The notes under the pieces: generated by a model
Database searches by the model: none
What the model was told of the DNA's origin: nothing
Seen by the model: only the letters and a program-made list of their open reading frames with translations
Shown here: in pieces, positions 17,053 through 25,392 of the stretch
Layout: each line of letters starts with the position of its first letter
Numbering within the stretch: the stretch's first letter is position 1
Position numbers and translations under genes: made by a program
Assembly (NCBI GenBank): GCA_965230605.1
Contig: CBDDLD010000004.1
Coordinates: 682,001-746,000 of the forward strand
Origin: CBDDLD01 sp965230605
Lineage (GTDB): Bacteria > Bacteroidota > Bacteroidia > Flavobacteriales > Flavobacteriaceae
Direction of reading: 5' to 3'
DNA length: 64,000 bases

Positions 17053-18303
17053 ATGTTAGTCTATTTAAGGGTTTTTAAGGAGAGTTTTTCGTTTGCACTA
17101 AATGCACTAAGGAATAATAAACTGAGAACGTTTTTATCGTTACTAGGCGTAACCGTTGGAATTTTCTCAATCATAGCTGTTTTAGCAGCTGTAGATTCTT
17201 TAGATAGAAACATTAAAGACAATCTCTCAGGATTAGATAAAAACACCATATATCTTACCAAGTACTCTTTTGGTCCAACTGATGTGCCTCGCTGGCAGAG
17301 AGATAATTATCCTCAGACAGAATATGACGATTTCGAATATGTAAGACGTAATGTGCCTGACATAGCGGCCTCTGCATATGTGATTTTTGGGAGTAGTGAA
17401 ACCATAAGATTTGAGGGAGAAACCGTAACAGATATTGAAGTTACTCCTGTTTCTAATGAGATCTATGAGATTGAAGACTTTAAAGTAGAACGCGGCAGAT
17501 TTTACACAGAATCTGAGTCAGAATCCGGATCACCTGTCATTGTACTAGGACATACTATTGCTGAAAACCTATTTGGGGAATCTACACCTTTAGGTAAACA
17601 AGTTAGAGTGTATGGAAGAAAACTGACCGTTATTGGTGTGCTCAAAAAGTTTGGCTCAGGATTATTTGACTCTCCGGATGACAAAGCTTATGTGCCTGCC
17701 AATTTTGTGAGACGGTTTAGAAATGGTGGTGCCAATGGGTTACCGGGAGCTATTATCATTAAACCAGTTGCTGATGTAGATATTGGTGCTTTTGAGCAAG
17801 TACTCAAGCAAAAGTTCAGAAACTTTAGAGGTTTAAAAGCTGATCAGCCAGACAATTTTTTCGTAAATAAGATTTCAGGATTTGTACAAGCTGTTGAAAG
17901 TGTTATCGGTACAATGAACCTCATAGGTTGGGTTATTAGTTTATTCTCGTTACTTGTTGGTGGTTTTGGAATTGCCAATATTATGTTTGTAAGTGTAAAA
18001 GAGCGTACCAACCTTATCGGTATTCAGAAATCCTTAGGTGCTAAAAATAAATTTATCTTATTTCAATTCCTATTTGAAGCCATTATACTTGCGGTTGTAG
18101 GAGGTGTTGTAGGTCTTATATTGGTATGGGTCACAGCCGCTATTATGAGTAGTGCTGTGGAAGGATTTGAGTTTGTACTCTCTTTTTGGAATATGTTCCT
18201 GGGCTTTGCTTTATCCACATTTATTGGCCTGATCTCAGGAGTCATACCAGCATTTTCTGCATCTCGCTTAGATCCTGTTGAGGCCATTCGCACAGGAATG
18301 TAA
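17053..18303 (+). CDS. ABC transporter permease, MacB/FtsX type (copy 1)
   Basis: A 416-residue inner-membrane protein of the MacB/FtsX mechanotransmission family. TM1 is near residue 20-45 (LSLLGVTVGIFSIIAVLAAV). A MacB-like periplasmic domain (about 50-280) and three C-terminal helices in an FtsX domain (VGGFGIANIMFVSVKERT) follow, ending with the family signature SRLDPVEAIRTGM. Such permeases work with an ATPase that is not encoded nearby. The next gene is a tandem paralogue with almost identical ends. ATG at 17053 is preferred over an upstream TTG. Confidence 0.92.
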   Translation: MLVYLRVFKESFSFALNALRNNKLRTFLSLLGVTVGIFSIIAVLAAVDSLDRNIKDNLSGLDKNTIYLTKYSFGPTDVPRWQRDNYPQTEYDDFEYVRRNVPDIAASAYVIFGSSETIRFEGETVTDIEVTPVSNEIYEIEDFKVERGRFYTESESESGSPVIVLGHTIAENLFGESTPLGKQVRVYGRKLTVIGVLKKFGSGLFDSPDDKAYVPANFVRRFRNGGANGLPGAIIIKPVADVDIGAFEQVLKQKFRNFRGLKADQPDNFFVNKISGFVQAVESVIGTMNLIGWVISLFSLLVGGFGIANIMFVSVKERTNLIGIQKSLGAKNKFILFQFLFEAIILAVVGGVVGLILVWVTAAIMSSAVEGFEFVLSFWNMFLGFALSTFIGLISGVIPAFSASRLDPVEAIRTGM

Positions 18304-18379
18304 TTTACATTTAAGTTTTTTGTAACAGATAATTAGCTAAAACCCTATATCTTTAATACCATCTTATAGTCATAAGCTT

Positions 18380-19633
18380 ATGATGCTATATCTACGTTTG
18401 TTTAAAGAGAGTTTTTCGTTTGCACTAAATGCACTAAGGAATAATAAACTCAGGACATTTTTATCACTTTTAGGAGTAACTATAGGTATCTTCTCTATTA
18501 TTGCTGTTTTGGCAGCAGTAGACTCTTTAGATAGAAACATTAAGTCCCAGCTTAGTGCCTTAGACGGTAATACAATGTATTTAGCTAAGTTTTCGTTTGG
18601 GCCAACAGATGTGCCAAGATGGAAGCGTTTACAGTATCCTGAAGTATCTTACAATGAATACAAATATTTAAAGTCTTCTCTAAATGACGTTGATCAGGTA
18701 GGTTATCAAATATTTGTGCAAAATGAGAATATCAGATATGAATCAGAGTTGGTCAGTAGTGTGAATACTGTAGCGGTCTCACATGAATTTAGAGATATTC
18801 AAGTTCTTGAATTTTCTAAAGGGAGATTTTACACGGAAGCTGAATCAAATTCAGGTAAGCCAGTTGTCGTTATTGGCGATGAAATTGCAAATTCATTATT
18901 TGGAGAGCTTGAACCTATAGGTAAGAAAGTGCGACTCTATGGTCAAAAATTCACAGTGATCGGCGTTGTAAAAAAAGAAGGTTCCGGCCCATTTGGTGAT
19001 AGTAATGATATTTCAATGTTCTTGCCTGCAAATTATCTTAGAAATAGATTTGGTGATAATAATAAACGTATGAATCATATTATTATCATCAAGCCAAAGT
19101 CGGATGCAGATATAGAGGAGTTGAAAGCAGATATTACGCAAAAGATGAGAAACTACAGAGGAATGAAAGCCGGAAATGACAATAACTTTTTCATTAATAT
19201 TATTTCTGGATTCAAAGACTTCATTGATGGCATCATTTCAACCATGAATTTAATAGGTTGGATCATCAGTGGGTTTTCACTTTTAGTGGGTGGTTTCGGA
19301 ATCGCAAATATTATGTTTGTGAGTGTTAAAGAGCGCACAAACCTTATTGGTATTCAGAAATCCTTAGGCGCAAAAAACAAGTTTATCTTATTTCAATTCT
19401 TATTTGAAGCTGTGATTTTAGCTATGGTGGGAGGATTAGTTGGCTTACTTTTGGTTTGGATTGGCGCTCAAATTATGACTGGAGTATCTGATGATTTTGA
19501 ATTCATACTCTCTTTTTGGAATATTTTCCTTGGGTTCTTTATATCATCATTTATTGGGCTTATATCAGGAGTCATACCGGCAATATCTGCTTCGCGATTA
19601 GATCCTGTTGAAGCAATTAGAACCGGGATGTAA
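18380..19633 (+). CDS. ABC transporter permease, MacB/FtsX type (copy 2)
   Basis: A 417-residue paralogue of the preceding gene with the same order of helix, periplasmic domain and three-helix FtsX domain, and the same SRLDPVEAIRTGM end. It begins with Met-Met (18380/18383). The 5' ends of the two genes share a 44-nt identical block (17080-17123 and 18407-18450), and the C-terminal membrane part is nearly the same, while the periplasmic domains have diverged. They may form a heterodimeric permease with a distant ATPase. Confidence 0.92.
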   Translation: MMLYLRLFKESFSFALNALRNNKLRTFLSLLGVTIGIFSIIAVLAAVDSLDRNIKSQLSALDGNTMYLAKFSFGPTDVPRWKRLQYPEVSYNEYKYLKSSLNDVDQVGYQIFVQNENIRYESELVSSVNTVAVSHEFRDIQVLEFSKGRFYTEAESNSGKPVVVIGDEIANSLFGELEPIGKKVRLYGQKFTVIGVVKKEGSGPFGDSNDISMFLPANYLRNRFGDNNKRMNHIIIIKPKSDADIEELKADITQKMRNYRGMKAGNDNNFFINIISGFKDFIDGIISTMNLIGWIISGFSLLVGGFGIANIMFVSVKERTNLIGIQKSLGAKNKFILFQFLFEAVILAMVGGLVGLLLVWIGAQIMTGVSDDFEFILSFWNIFLGFFISSFIGLISGVIPAISASRLDPVEAIRTGM

Positions 19634-19641
19634 ATATTATT

Positions 19642-19911
19642 TTGGGAGCTTCTAATAAAACATTCAAATACTATTTCAAGAAGACTTTTGTAATCCTCAT
19701 TTTGGTTCACATTCTATATAGGTTTATTGACGCATTTTTCATCAGAAAGTATGGTGTCTATGGAATAAATAGGACAGTGAATTGGGCTTGGGATATTACC
19801 AACTATGTTTGGTGGTGGGGTATAATCGTATGGCCATTATTTATCCTAGTGATATCTTTGATAATAGCACTAATAATTACTAAAACTAAGAAAAGAGATA
19901 AAAAATTATAG
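19642..19911 (+). CDS. Small two-helix membrane protein, unknown function
   Basis: An 89-residue frame starting at TTG 19642, 8 nt after the second permease stop. It has a basic N-terminus, a hydrophobic segment (about 14-30), an aromatic-rich loop (NWAWDITNYVWWWG), a second long membrane helix (about 55-80) and a basic tail. No ATG exists within the frame, so initiation depends on TTG coupled to the permease stop. It overlaps the convergent GAF gene by 6 nt. It may be an accessory subunit of the permeases, by position only. Confidence 0.5.
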   Translation: MGASNKTFKYYFKKTFVILILVHILYRFIDAFFIRKYGVYGINRTVNWAWDITNYVWWWGIIVWPLFILVISLIIALIITKTKKRDKKL

Positions 19912-20361
19912 AATAGTCGCTACTTCACTACACACAAACTCTAGGAAACGCTCATCAGCTTCAGTAAACGGATCGGGTGTATTAGAATCGATATCAATTT
20001 GTCCAATATTCTTTCCATTTACAAAAATTGGAATCACAATTTCAGCCTTCACAGTAATACTACATGCTATATAGTTATCCTGTGCTGAAACATCAGGAAC
20101 CACAAAGTTTTGATTACTCACAGCGACTTGACCACAAATGCCTTTTCCGAATGGAATAATAGTATGATCCGTAGGCTCACCTACATAAGGGCCAAGCTTT
20201 AATTCATCTTTATCACCATTTTTAAAATAGAAGCCCACCCAATTATAATAGTCCACATGATTTTCTAATAATGTGCAGATACTAAGTAATCGTTCATCTA
20301 CAGACAGTGCGTCAGAATTAATTATGGTACTTATTTGTGGTTTTAATTGATCTAAATTCAT
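19906..20361 (-). CDS. GAF-domain free methionine-R-sulfoxide reductase-like protein
   Basis: A 151-residue single GAF domain resembling fRMsr (MsrC), which reduces free methionine-R-sulfoxide. Two cysteines match E. coli positions Cys94 (GKGICGQ) and Cys118, the catalytic one (NYIACSITVKAEIVIPI). The third, Cys84, is absent: the aligned segment reads VGEPTDHTII. The tail has the usual QIDIDSNTPDPFTEADERFL. It lies head-to-head with the exosortase F gene, a pairing I recall from other flavobacteria. The loss of one resolving Cys leaves activity plausible but unproven. Confidence 0.82.
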   Translation of the reverse strand: MNLDQLKPQISTIINSDALSVDERLLSICTLLENHVDYYNWVGFYFKNGDKDELKLGPYVGEPTDHTIIPFGKGICGQVAVSNQNFVVPDVSAQDNYIACSITVKAEIVIPIFVNGKNIGQIDIDSNTPDPFTEADERFLEFVCSEVATIL

Positions 20362-20454
20362 GTGTTCAAAAACTTTTGGTAAAAGTATTTAAAAAGCGTT
20401 ATTTTAAAACGTTGTTTTTATAATTTTAACAACGGATATTTTACAACATTAAGG

Positions 20455-21006
20455 TTGAAAGCACTTCTTATAAAATACAAACTTGTTATTAAGTTCATTC
20501 TCACGTTTGTATTGGTATATTCCGTTTTATCTTTCAGTTACAAACTTTATCTAGATTATTCAGATGGTTCTAAATATTATCCGGATTATGTGACCAATTT
20601 GGTCGCAAAGCAAAGTGAATCCTTGCTAGATTCTTTTGGGTATGAAACCAAAGTGATAAATCATGAAGAAGAAGCTTCAATGAAAGTGATTATCAATGAT
20701 AAATATGTCGCTAGAGTTGTGGAAGGATGTAATGCGATTAGTATCATTATCTTATTTATTGCTTTTATAGCGGCGTTTTCTGATACCGTTAGAAAAACAG
20801 CCTTATTTATACTAGCAGGTAGTGTTTTGATATACGCCATCAACCTTATCAGAATTGTAGTATTGTCTATTGGGCTTTATCATTATCCTTGGCGAAAAGA
20901 TATTTTACATACAGTTATATTTCCATTGATTATATATGGGACTGTGTTTTTGTTATGGATGTTTTGGGTGAATCAATTTGCAAAAAAAGTGAAAGCTAGT
21001 GAATAA
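20455..21006 (+). CDS. xrtF: Exosortase F (XrtF)
   Basis: A 183-residue polytopic membrane protein of the exosortase/archaeosortase superfamily, transpeptidase-like enzymes that process C-terminal sorting signals. The catalytic triad is visible in order: Cys in VVEGCNAISI, Arg in YAINLIRIVVL, His in DILHTVIFP. Its small size and the partner gene directly downstream identify the XrtF branch of Bacteroidetes. The start is TTG at 20455, with no ATG near. The partner overlaps its stop. No recognisable target protein with a matching C-terminal sorting domain was found in the window. Confidence 0.9.
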   Translation: MKALLIKYKLVIKFILTFVLVYSVLSFSYKLYLDYSDGSKYYPDYVTNLVAKQSESLLDSFGYETKVINHEEEASMKVIINDKYVARVVEGCNAISIIILFIAFIAAFSDTVRKTALFILAGSVLIYAINLIRIVVLSIGLYHYPWRKDILHTVIFPLIIYGTVFLLWMFWVNQFAKKVKASE

Positions 21007-21427
21007 AATTACTCAATATAGTATTGCTTTTATTCTTTTCATTTTACTGGTTTTAGTAAGAGTATTTGAAGATGTCTTATTCTATGACCCCTACCTTCAA
21101 TTTTTTCAAAATGATTATTTGTATATCGATAGTCCGAGACGTGAAGTCGCTAAACTGGTGTTTAATACCTCGTTACGTTTTTTAATAAATACAATATTAT
21201 CTATAGGTATTATTTATGTGAGTTTTAAAGATAAAAGTATTGTCAAATTCTCAGTCGTGATCTATGCAATAGTGTATGTCATTTTGCTGATACCATTCTT
21301 GTATTTTGTGATTAATCCTAAGCAAGAAGATTACTATTTATTCTTCAATGTGAGACGGTTTTTAATTCAACCCATCTTACTAATTATACTGTTGCCGGCG
21401 TTTTATTACTACAGGCTAAAACGTTAA
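20999..21427 (+). CDS. Exosortase F system-associated membrane protein
   Basis: A 142-residue protein with four hydrophobic helices and a conserved N-terminal region (VFEDVLFYDPYLQFFQNDY), as found in the small proteins always paired with XrtF. GTG start at 20999 overlaps the end of xrtF by 8 nt. Its stop overlaps the ATG of the next gene (TAATG), so the three genes are coupled. Role in sorting is unknown; it may be an accessory or anchoring subunit. Confidence 0.88.
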   Translation: MNKITQYSIAFILFILLVLVRVFEDVLFYDPYLQFFQNDYLYIDSPRREVAKLVFNTSLRFLINTILSIGIIYVSFKDKSIVKFSVVIYAIVYVILLIPFLYFVINPKQEDYYLFFNVRRFLIQPILLIILLPAFYYYRLKR

Positions 21428-21891
21428 TGAAACCCCAAAAAAATTGCTCTGATAGAATTAATTTCTACTTTTGTAGTGTGATAAAGACGATATGTCATAA
21501 AGGGTTTTCAATGCTTTTAGCAGTTTTGGTAATGTTTTCAACATTATCCGTAACTGTTGAAAAACACTTCTGTAATGATGTTTTAGTAGATGTTTCTGTG
21601 TTTTCAGAGCTAGAAAAATGTGGTATGGAAGGACATGCAAAAGAGCAAGAAACCATCACCAAAAAACCTTGTTGTAAAGATGAGGTACAATTTTTCGAAG
21701 GCCAAGATGAACTTGTTAAAGAATCCTCCGATGATTTAACGTCTTTGCAAAAACAAATTCTAGTTGCGTACGCAGTTTCTTACTATAACTATTTAAAAGG
21801 ATCTTATGAGACTGTAATACCGCATCAGTATTATTCACCTCCCAAACTCACGCAAGAACTTCATATTCTTCATGAAGTGTATTTGATTTAA
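21427..21891 (+). CDS. HYC_CC_PP family Cys-rich protein
   Basis: A 154-residue protein with a hydrophobic segment (about 27-45) followed by the family's ordered signature: KHFC, then a CC pair (KKPCCKDE), then YYSPP near the C-terminus. These proteins occur in Bacteroidetes next to TonB-dependent receptors and heavy-metal-associated proteins, as here. Conserved Cys/His suggest metal binding at the envelope. A start at Met29 would give a tighter signal peptide; the ATG at 21427 is kept because it overlaps the preceding stop. Function is unproven. Confidence 0.78.
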   Translation: MKPQKNCSDRINFYFCSVIKTICHKGFSMLLAVLVMFSTLSVTVEKHFCNDVLVDVSVFSELEKCGMEGHAKEQETITKKPCCKDEVQFFEGQDELVKESSDDLTSLQKQILVAYAVSYYNYLKGSYETVIPHQYYSPPKLTQELHILHEVYLI

Positions 21892-21970
21892 TGCATTACT
21901 ATTTGTGCAACTACGCATTAGTTATTTACTGTAGCTATTGCGAGCATATTTATTAATGTAATTTAAATCA

Positions 21971-24205
21971 ATGAAGTATATATATATATTATTATTAATA
22001 GGTGTCCATGCATATGGACAAAACACCTTAAAAGGGATCGTTTTAGAATTTGATGATAATCAAAACGAACAACCTTTACCTGGAGTCAATGTATTTTGGC
22101 TCAATACATCTGTAGGTACAATGACAGATGCAGATGGTAATTTTAGTATTCCCTATGAAAGTTCATATAAGCAGTTGGTGATAAGTTATGTGGGTTATAA
22201 AACAGATACTTTGACTATAACTGAGAATCGTTTTATAAGACATGTTCTAAATACAACGGATGCTCTAGATGCCGTGACAATCACATCTAGAAAACAAACT
22301 ACGGCGAAATCATTTTTGAAAGCAACAAATACATTTACGGTGAGTAGTGATGAGTTGTTAAAAGCAGCATGCTGTAATTTGTCGGAGAGCTTTGAAACCA
22401 ATCCATCTATCGATGTTAATTTTGCTGATGCTGTAACTGGAACACGACAGATAAAATTACTTGGACTGAAGTCGCCATACATTTTAATTGCCACTGAGAA
22501 TATTCCAGCTATTAGAGGCGCTTCGCAAGCCTATGGATTAAGTTTTATCCCGGGCACCTGGGTAGAAAGTATACAAATTACTAAAGGTGCCGGAAGTGTC
22601 ATTAATGGTTTTGAAAGTATTGCTGGTCAGATTAATGCGGAGCTAAGAAAGCCATTAACCGACGATCGCATATTCGTAAATGCTTATGGTTCTATAAATG
22701 GCCGTTTAGAATTGAACACGCATCTCAATACAAAAGTGACTGATAAATGGAGTACAGGACTTTATTTACACGGTAACGTGAGAAATCAAAAGTTTGATAG
22801 GAATAATGATTCCTTTCTAGATGTTCCTCTGAAAGAGCAAGTCAATATTATGAATCGTTGGCAATATACTAATCCGGAAAAAGGGATAGTAAGTTTTATC
22901 AATCTGAGGTATTTAAATGATGAAACCCAATCGGGGCAAGAAAACTTTAATCCAGATACAGATAGACTGACTACTAATGCCTGGGGAAGTGAAATCAATA
23001 CAGAGCGTTTTGAAGTGAATACAAAGTTAGGTTTTGTAAACCCTGAGATTCCTTATCAAAGTCTTGGTTTTCAAACGGCTTATAGTTATCATATACAAGA
23101 ATCATATTTTGGACTCAACATCTACAATATTAAGCACAATAGTGTGTACTCGAATCTTATCTATAATAGCATTATATCAGATTCGAGACATAAGATTAAG
23201 ACAGGTTTGAGTTTTACTTACGATCATTATGACGAAGATGTGGTCGACACTCAATACGAGCGCACCGAAAATTCTTTTGGAGGCTTTTTTGAATATGCTT
23301 ATGACAATCTTGATAAGTTGACCTTAACAGCAGGAGTACGCTTGGACCAACATAACAGATTGGGGTTCTTTGTAACACCGAGACTACATGTGAGGTATAC
23401 ACCATGGGAAAAGGCAGCATTTAGAGCGTCTATAGGAAGAGGGAAACGTAGTGCCAATATCTTTGCTGAGAACCAGAATTTATTTTCAAGCTCTAGGCAG
23501 ATCAATATTCTAAACTCTGGAGGGAAGATATATGGATTAGATCCGGAGATTGCATGGAATTATGGTGTGTCGTACCTTCAAGGGTTTAACCTTTTTAATA
23601 GAAAAGCGGATATCACCTTAGATTTCTACCGTACAGATTTTCAAAATCAGGTGGTGGTAGATTGGGAGAATCCCTTTGAAATTAATTTTTACAACCTAGA
23701 CGGCGATAGTTATGCTAATAGCTTTCAGGCTGAATTTAATTATAATGCCTTTGATCGTTTTGATGTACGCATGGCTTATAAGTATTATGATGTAAAAACA
23801 GAATATATCTCTGGCAAGCAGTCTAAACCATTAATTCCAAAGCATAGGGTGTTTGCTAATGCAGCTTATGAAACTCAAACAAATGCTAAGGGCGCGCAAT
23901 GGAAGTTTGATGCAACATTTAATTGGTTAAGCCAACAACGTTTCCCTAATACAGAACTCAGTGCTATTCAGTTTAGATTACCTGATGAAACACCAACACT
24001 CACAACGTTAAATGTGCAGGTTACTAAAGTTTTTTCTCCTAAGTTTGAAGTGTATTTGGGAAGTGAAAACATCACTAATGTAAGACAAGATGATCCTGTG
24101 ATTAATCCGAATAACCCTTTTGGACCTAATTTTGATACTAATTTTGTATATGGTCCAATTTTTGGAAGTATGTATTACGCAGGATTACGATATAAAATAA
24201 AATAA
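21971..24205 (+). CDS. TonB-dependent receptor, probably metal-related
   Basis: A 744-residue outer-membrane receptor. A signal peptide (about 1-16, ending HAYGQ) precedes a carboxypeptidase-regulatory-like domain (about 17-100, LPGVNVFWLNTSVGTMTDADG), a plug domain (about 120-225, containing an unusual KAACCNLSESFETNPSID with paired Cys) and a 22-strand type barrel ending in YYAGLRYKIK. It transports ligands across the outer membrane using TonB energy. Flanking Cys-rich HYC_CC_PP and HMA proteins point to a metal substrate, perhaps copper; this is inference. Confidence 0.93.
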   Translation: MKYIYILLLIGVHAYGQNTLKGIVLEFDDNQNEQPLPGVNVFWLNTSVGTMTDADGNFSIPYESSYKQLVISYVGYKTDTLTITENRFIRHVLNTTDALDAVTITSRKQTTAKSFLKATNTFTVSSDELLKAACCNLSESFETNPSIDVNFADAVTGTRQIKLLGLKSPYILIATENIPAIRGASQAYGLSFIPGTWVESIQITKGAGSVINGFESIAGQINAELRKPLTDDRIFVNAYGSINGRLELNTHLNTKVTDKWSTGLYLHGNVRNQKFDRNNDSFLDVPLKEQVNIMNRWQYTNPEKGIVSFINLRYLNDETQSGQENFNPDTDRLTTNAWGSEINTERFEVNTKLGFVNPEIPYQSLGFQTAYSYHIQESYFGLNIYNIKHNSVYSNLIYNSIISDSRHKIKTGLSFTYDHYDEDVVDTQYERTENSFGGFFEYAYDNLDKLTLTAGVRLDQHNRLGFFVTPRLHVRYTPWEKAAFRASIGRGKRSANIFAENQNLFSSSRQINILNSGGKIYGLDPEIAWNYGVSYLQGFNLFNRKADITLDFYRTDFQNQVVVDWENPFEINFYNLDGDSYANSFQAEFNYNAFDRFDVRMAYKYYDVKTEYISGKQSKPLIPKHRVFANAAYETQTNAKGAQWKFDATFNWLSQQRFPNTELSAIQFRLPDETPTLTTLNVQVTKVFSPKFEVYLGSENITNVRQDDPVINPNNPFGPNFDTNFVYGPIFGSMYYAGLRYKIK

Positions 24206-24214
24206 CTATAAATT

Positions 24215-24565
24215 ATGAAAAGAGTATTAATACTTGTTGTTTGCCTAATTGGCTTTACAGCATTTTCACAAAATAAAAATAAGAAAACAACGATTGAAGT
24301 TGATGGCGTATGTATGATGTGTAAAAAACGTATCGAAAAAGCAGCTATCAGGACTAAAGGCGTAAAGTCTGCCGTTTGGGATCTTAAAACGCATCAATTA
24401 GCGTTAATTTTTGACGAACGAAAAACAGACATAAAAACCATAGAAAAGAATGTTGCATCGGTTGGTCATGATACGAAAAGTGTCAAAGCAACTGATGAAG
24501 CATATAATAGTGTGGATCCTTGCTGTAAATACAGAGACGAAGAGGTCGTTAAGAGTCATCACTAA
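24215..24565 (+). CDS. Exported heavy-metal-associated (HMA) domain protein
   Basis: A 116-residue protein with a signal peptide (about 1-18, ending AFSQ) and one ferredoxin-like HMA domain carrying the metal-binding pair in GVCMMCKKRIEKAA. The tail holds further candidate ligands (DPCCKYRD and a final SHH). It probably binds Cu(I) or another soft metal in the periplasm and could pass it to or from the TonB receptor 9 nt upstream. The unit ends at a strong hairpin just downstream. Confidence 0.88.
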   Translation: MKRVLILVVCLIGFTAFSQNKNKKTTIEVDGVCMMCKKRIEKAAIRTKGVKSAVWDLKTHQLALIFDERKTDIKTIEKNVASVGHDTKSVKATDEAYNSVDPCCKYRDEEVVKSHH

Positions 24566-24581
24566 TAAGGTTTTCCTCTAT

Positions 24582-24616
24582 AAAAAACCTGCTTGAAAAC
24601 TCAAGCAAGTTTTTTA
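24582..24616 (+). terminator. Terminator of the metal-related operon
   Basis: Hairpin AAAAAACCTGCTTGA / TCAAGCAAGTTTTTT with loop AAAC and one G-T wobble, ending in a T-run. It closes the xrtF to HMA-protein run. Confidence 0.85.
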
Positions 24617-24655
24617 TGTCACTAGGTGTTTTATAGAAGAGTAAAGTCTGTCTTA

Positions 24656-25291
24656 CTATAGCAATTTCAATATACTATCACAGCTTCTAATGCCAGACTC
24701 AGTTGCTCCCTTCTTTATCATGAAAGAACCTCTTACGCTCTGCATGATATTTTTTAAGAGCTTTTCATCTGTAAAAGGGGCTTTGCCTTCTCGTACCAGA
24801 TCATAGTCCGTGTGATAGATAAAGTAATTGCCCAAATAATCCTTATTAATGACCTCTTGTCGCTCATAGGCTTTAAGGACATCTCTGTAACTGGAATAAT
24901 GTTTTTCTATAGCAGTTTTTAAATTGAAATCGTTAATGAGTTTTAGGTCTCCAGAGTTCACTAAAGTTTGATAGGTGAAATCTTTAGGGGTGAAATTGGT
25001 GATATTAGCTACATTATACACGCCCCGAAGCTTAATGGCTTTATCTGGTGCATCTGAATTTAAAACTGGAAGAATATCATTACATAGCACAATCTTTTGT
25101 GTGATTTGCTCCAGATTAGTCTCTAGTTGTTTTTTGTCTTCTTCAATGTCTCGTTTTAAGTTGGTGAGGTATTGCTCTTTTTGATCTTTGTTATTGGCAT
25201 TTTCAGCACATTTATTCATGCTGAATGCTATGGTAATACCAAGAATAACAATTAATATTTCGCCTAAGGCATAACGGAATTGTTTTTTCAT
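24656..25291 (-). CDS. DUF6090 family membrane protein
   Basis: A 211-residue protein with one N-terminal membrane helix in the family context KKQFRYALGEILIVILGITIAFSMNKCAEN, then a soluble, mostly helical domain with a coiled-coil-like start (QYLTNLKRDIEEDKKQLETN). Proteins of this shape are abundant and lineage-expanded in flavobacteria; function unknown. It stands alone behind the groEL terminator. Its topology (short cytoplasmic N-terminus, large extracytoplasmic domain) is inferred from the single helix. Confidence 0.75.
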   Translation of the reverse strand: MKKQFRYALGEILIVILGITIAFSMNKCAENANNKDQKEQYLTNLKRDIEEDKKQLETNLEQITQKIVLCNDILPVLNSDAPDKAIKLRGVYNVANITNFTPKDFTYQTLVNSGDLKLINDFNLKTAIEKHYSSYRDVLKAYERQEVINKDYLGNYFIYHTDYDLVREGKAPFTDEKLLKNIMQSVRGSFMIKKGATESGIRSCDSILKLL

Positions 25292-25342
25292 AATGATCGG
25301 TTGAGTACTACGAATTTATAAAATGTAACGCTAAAAAACAGA

Positions 25343-25370
25343 AAAGCCTTTGATGAAGATCAAAGGCTTT
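25343..25370 (-). terminator. Terminator of groES-groEL
   Basis: Perfect 12-bp inverted repeat AAAGCCTTTGAT (25343-25354) / ATCAAAGGCTTT (25359-25370), loop of four bases, with a short T-run on the minus strand. Confidence 0.85.
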
Positions 25371-25392
25371 ATATCTAAATAATGTTGTTTTA

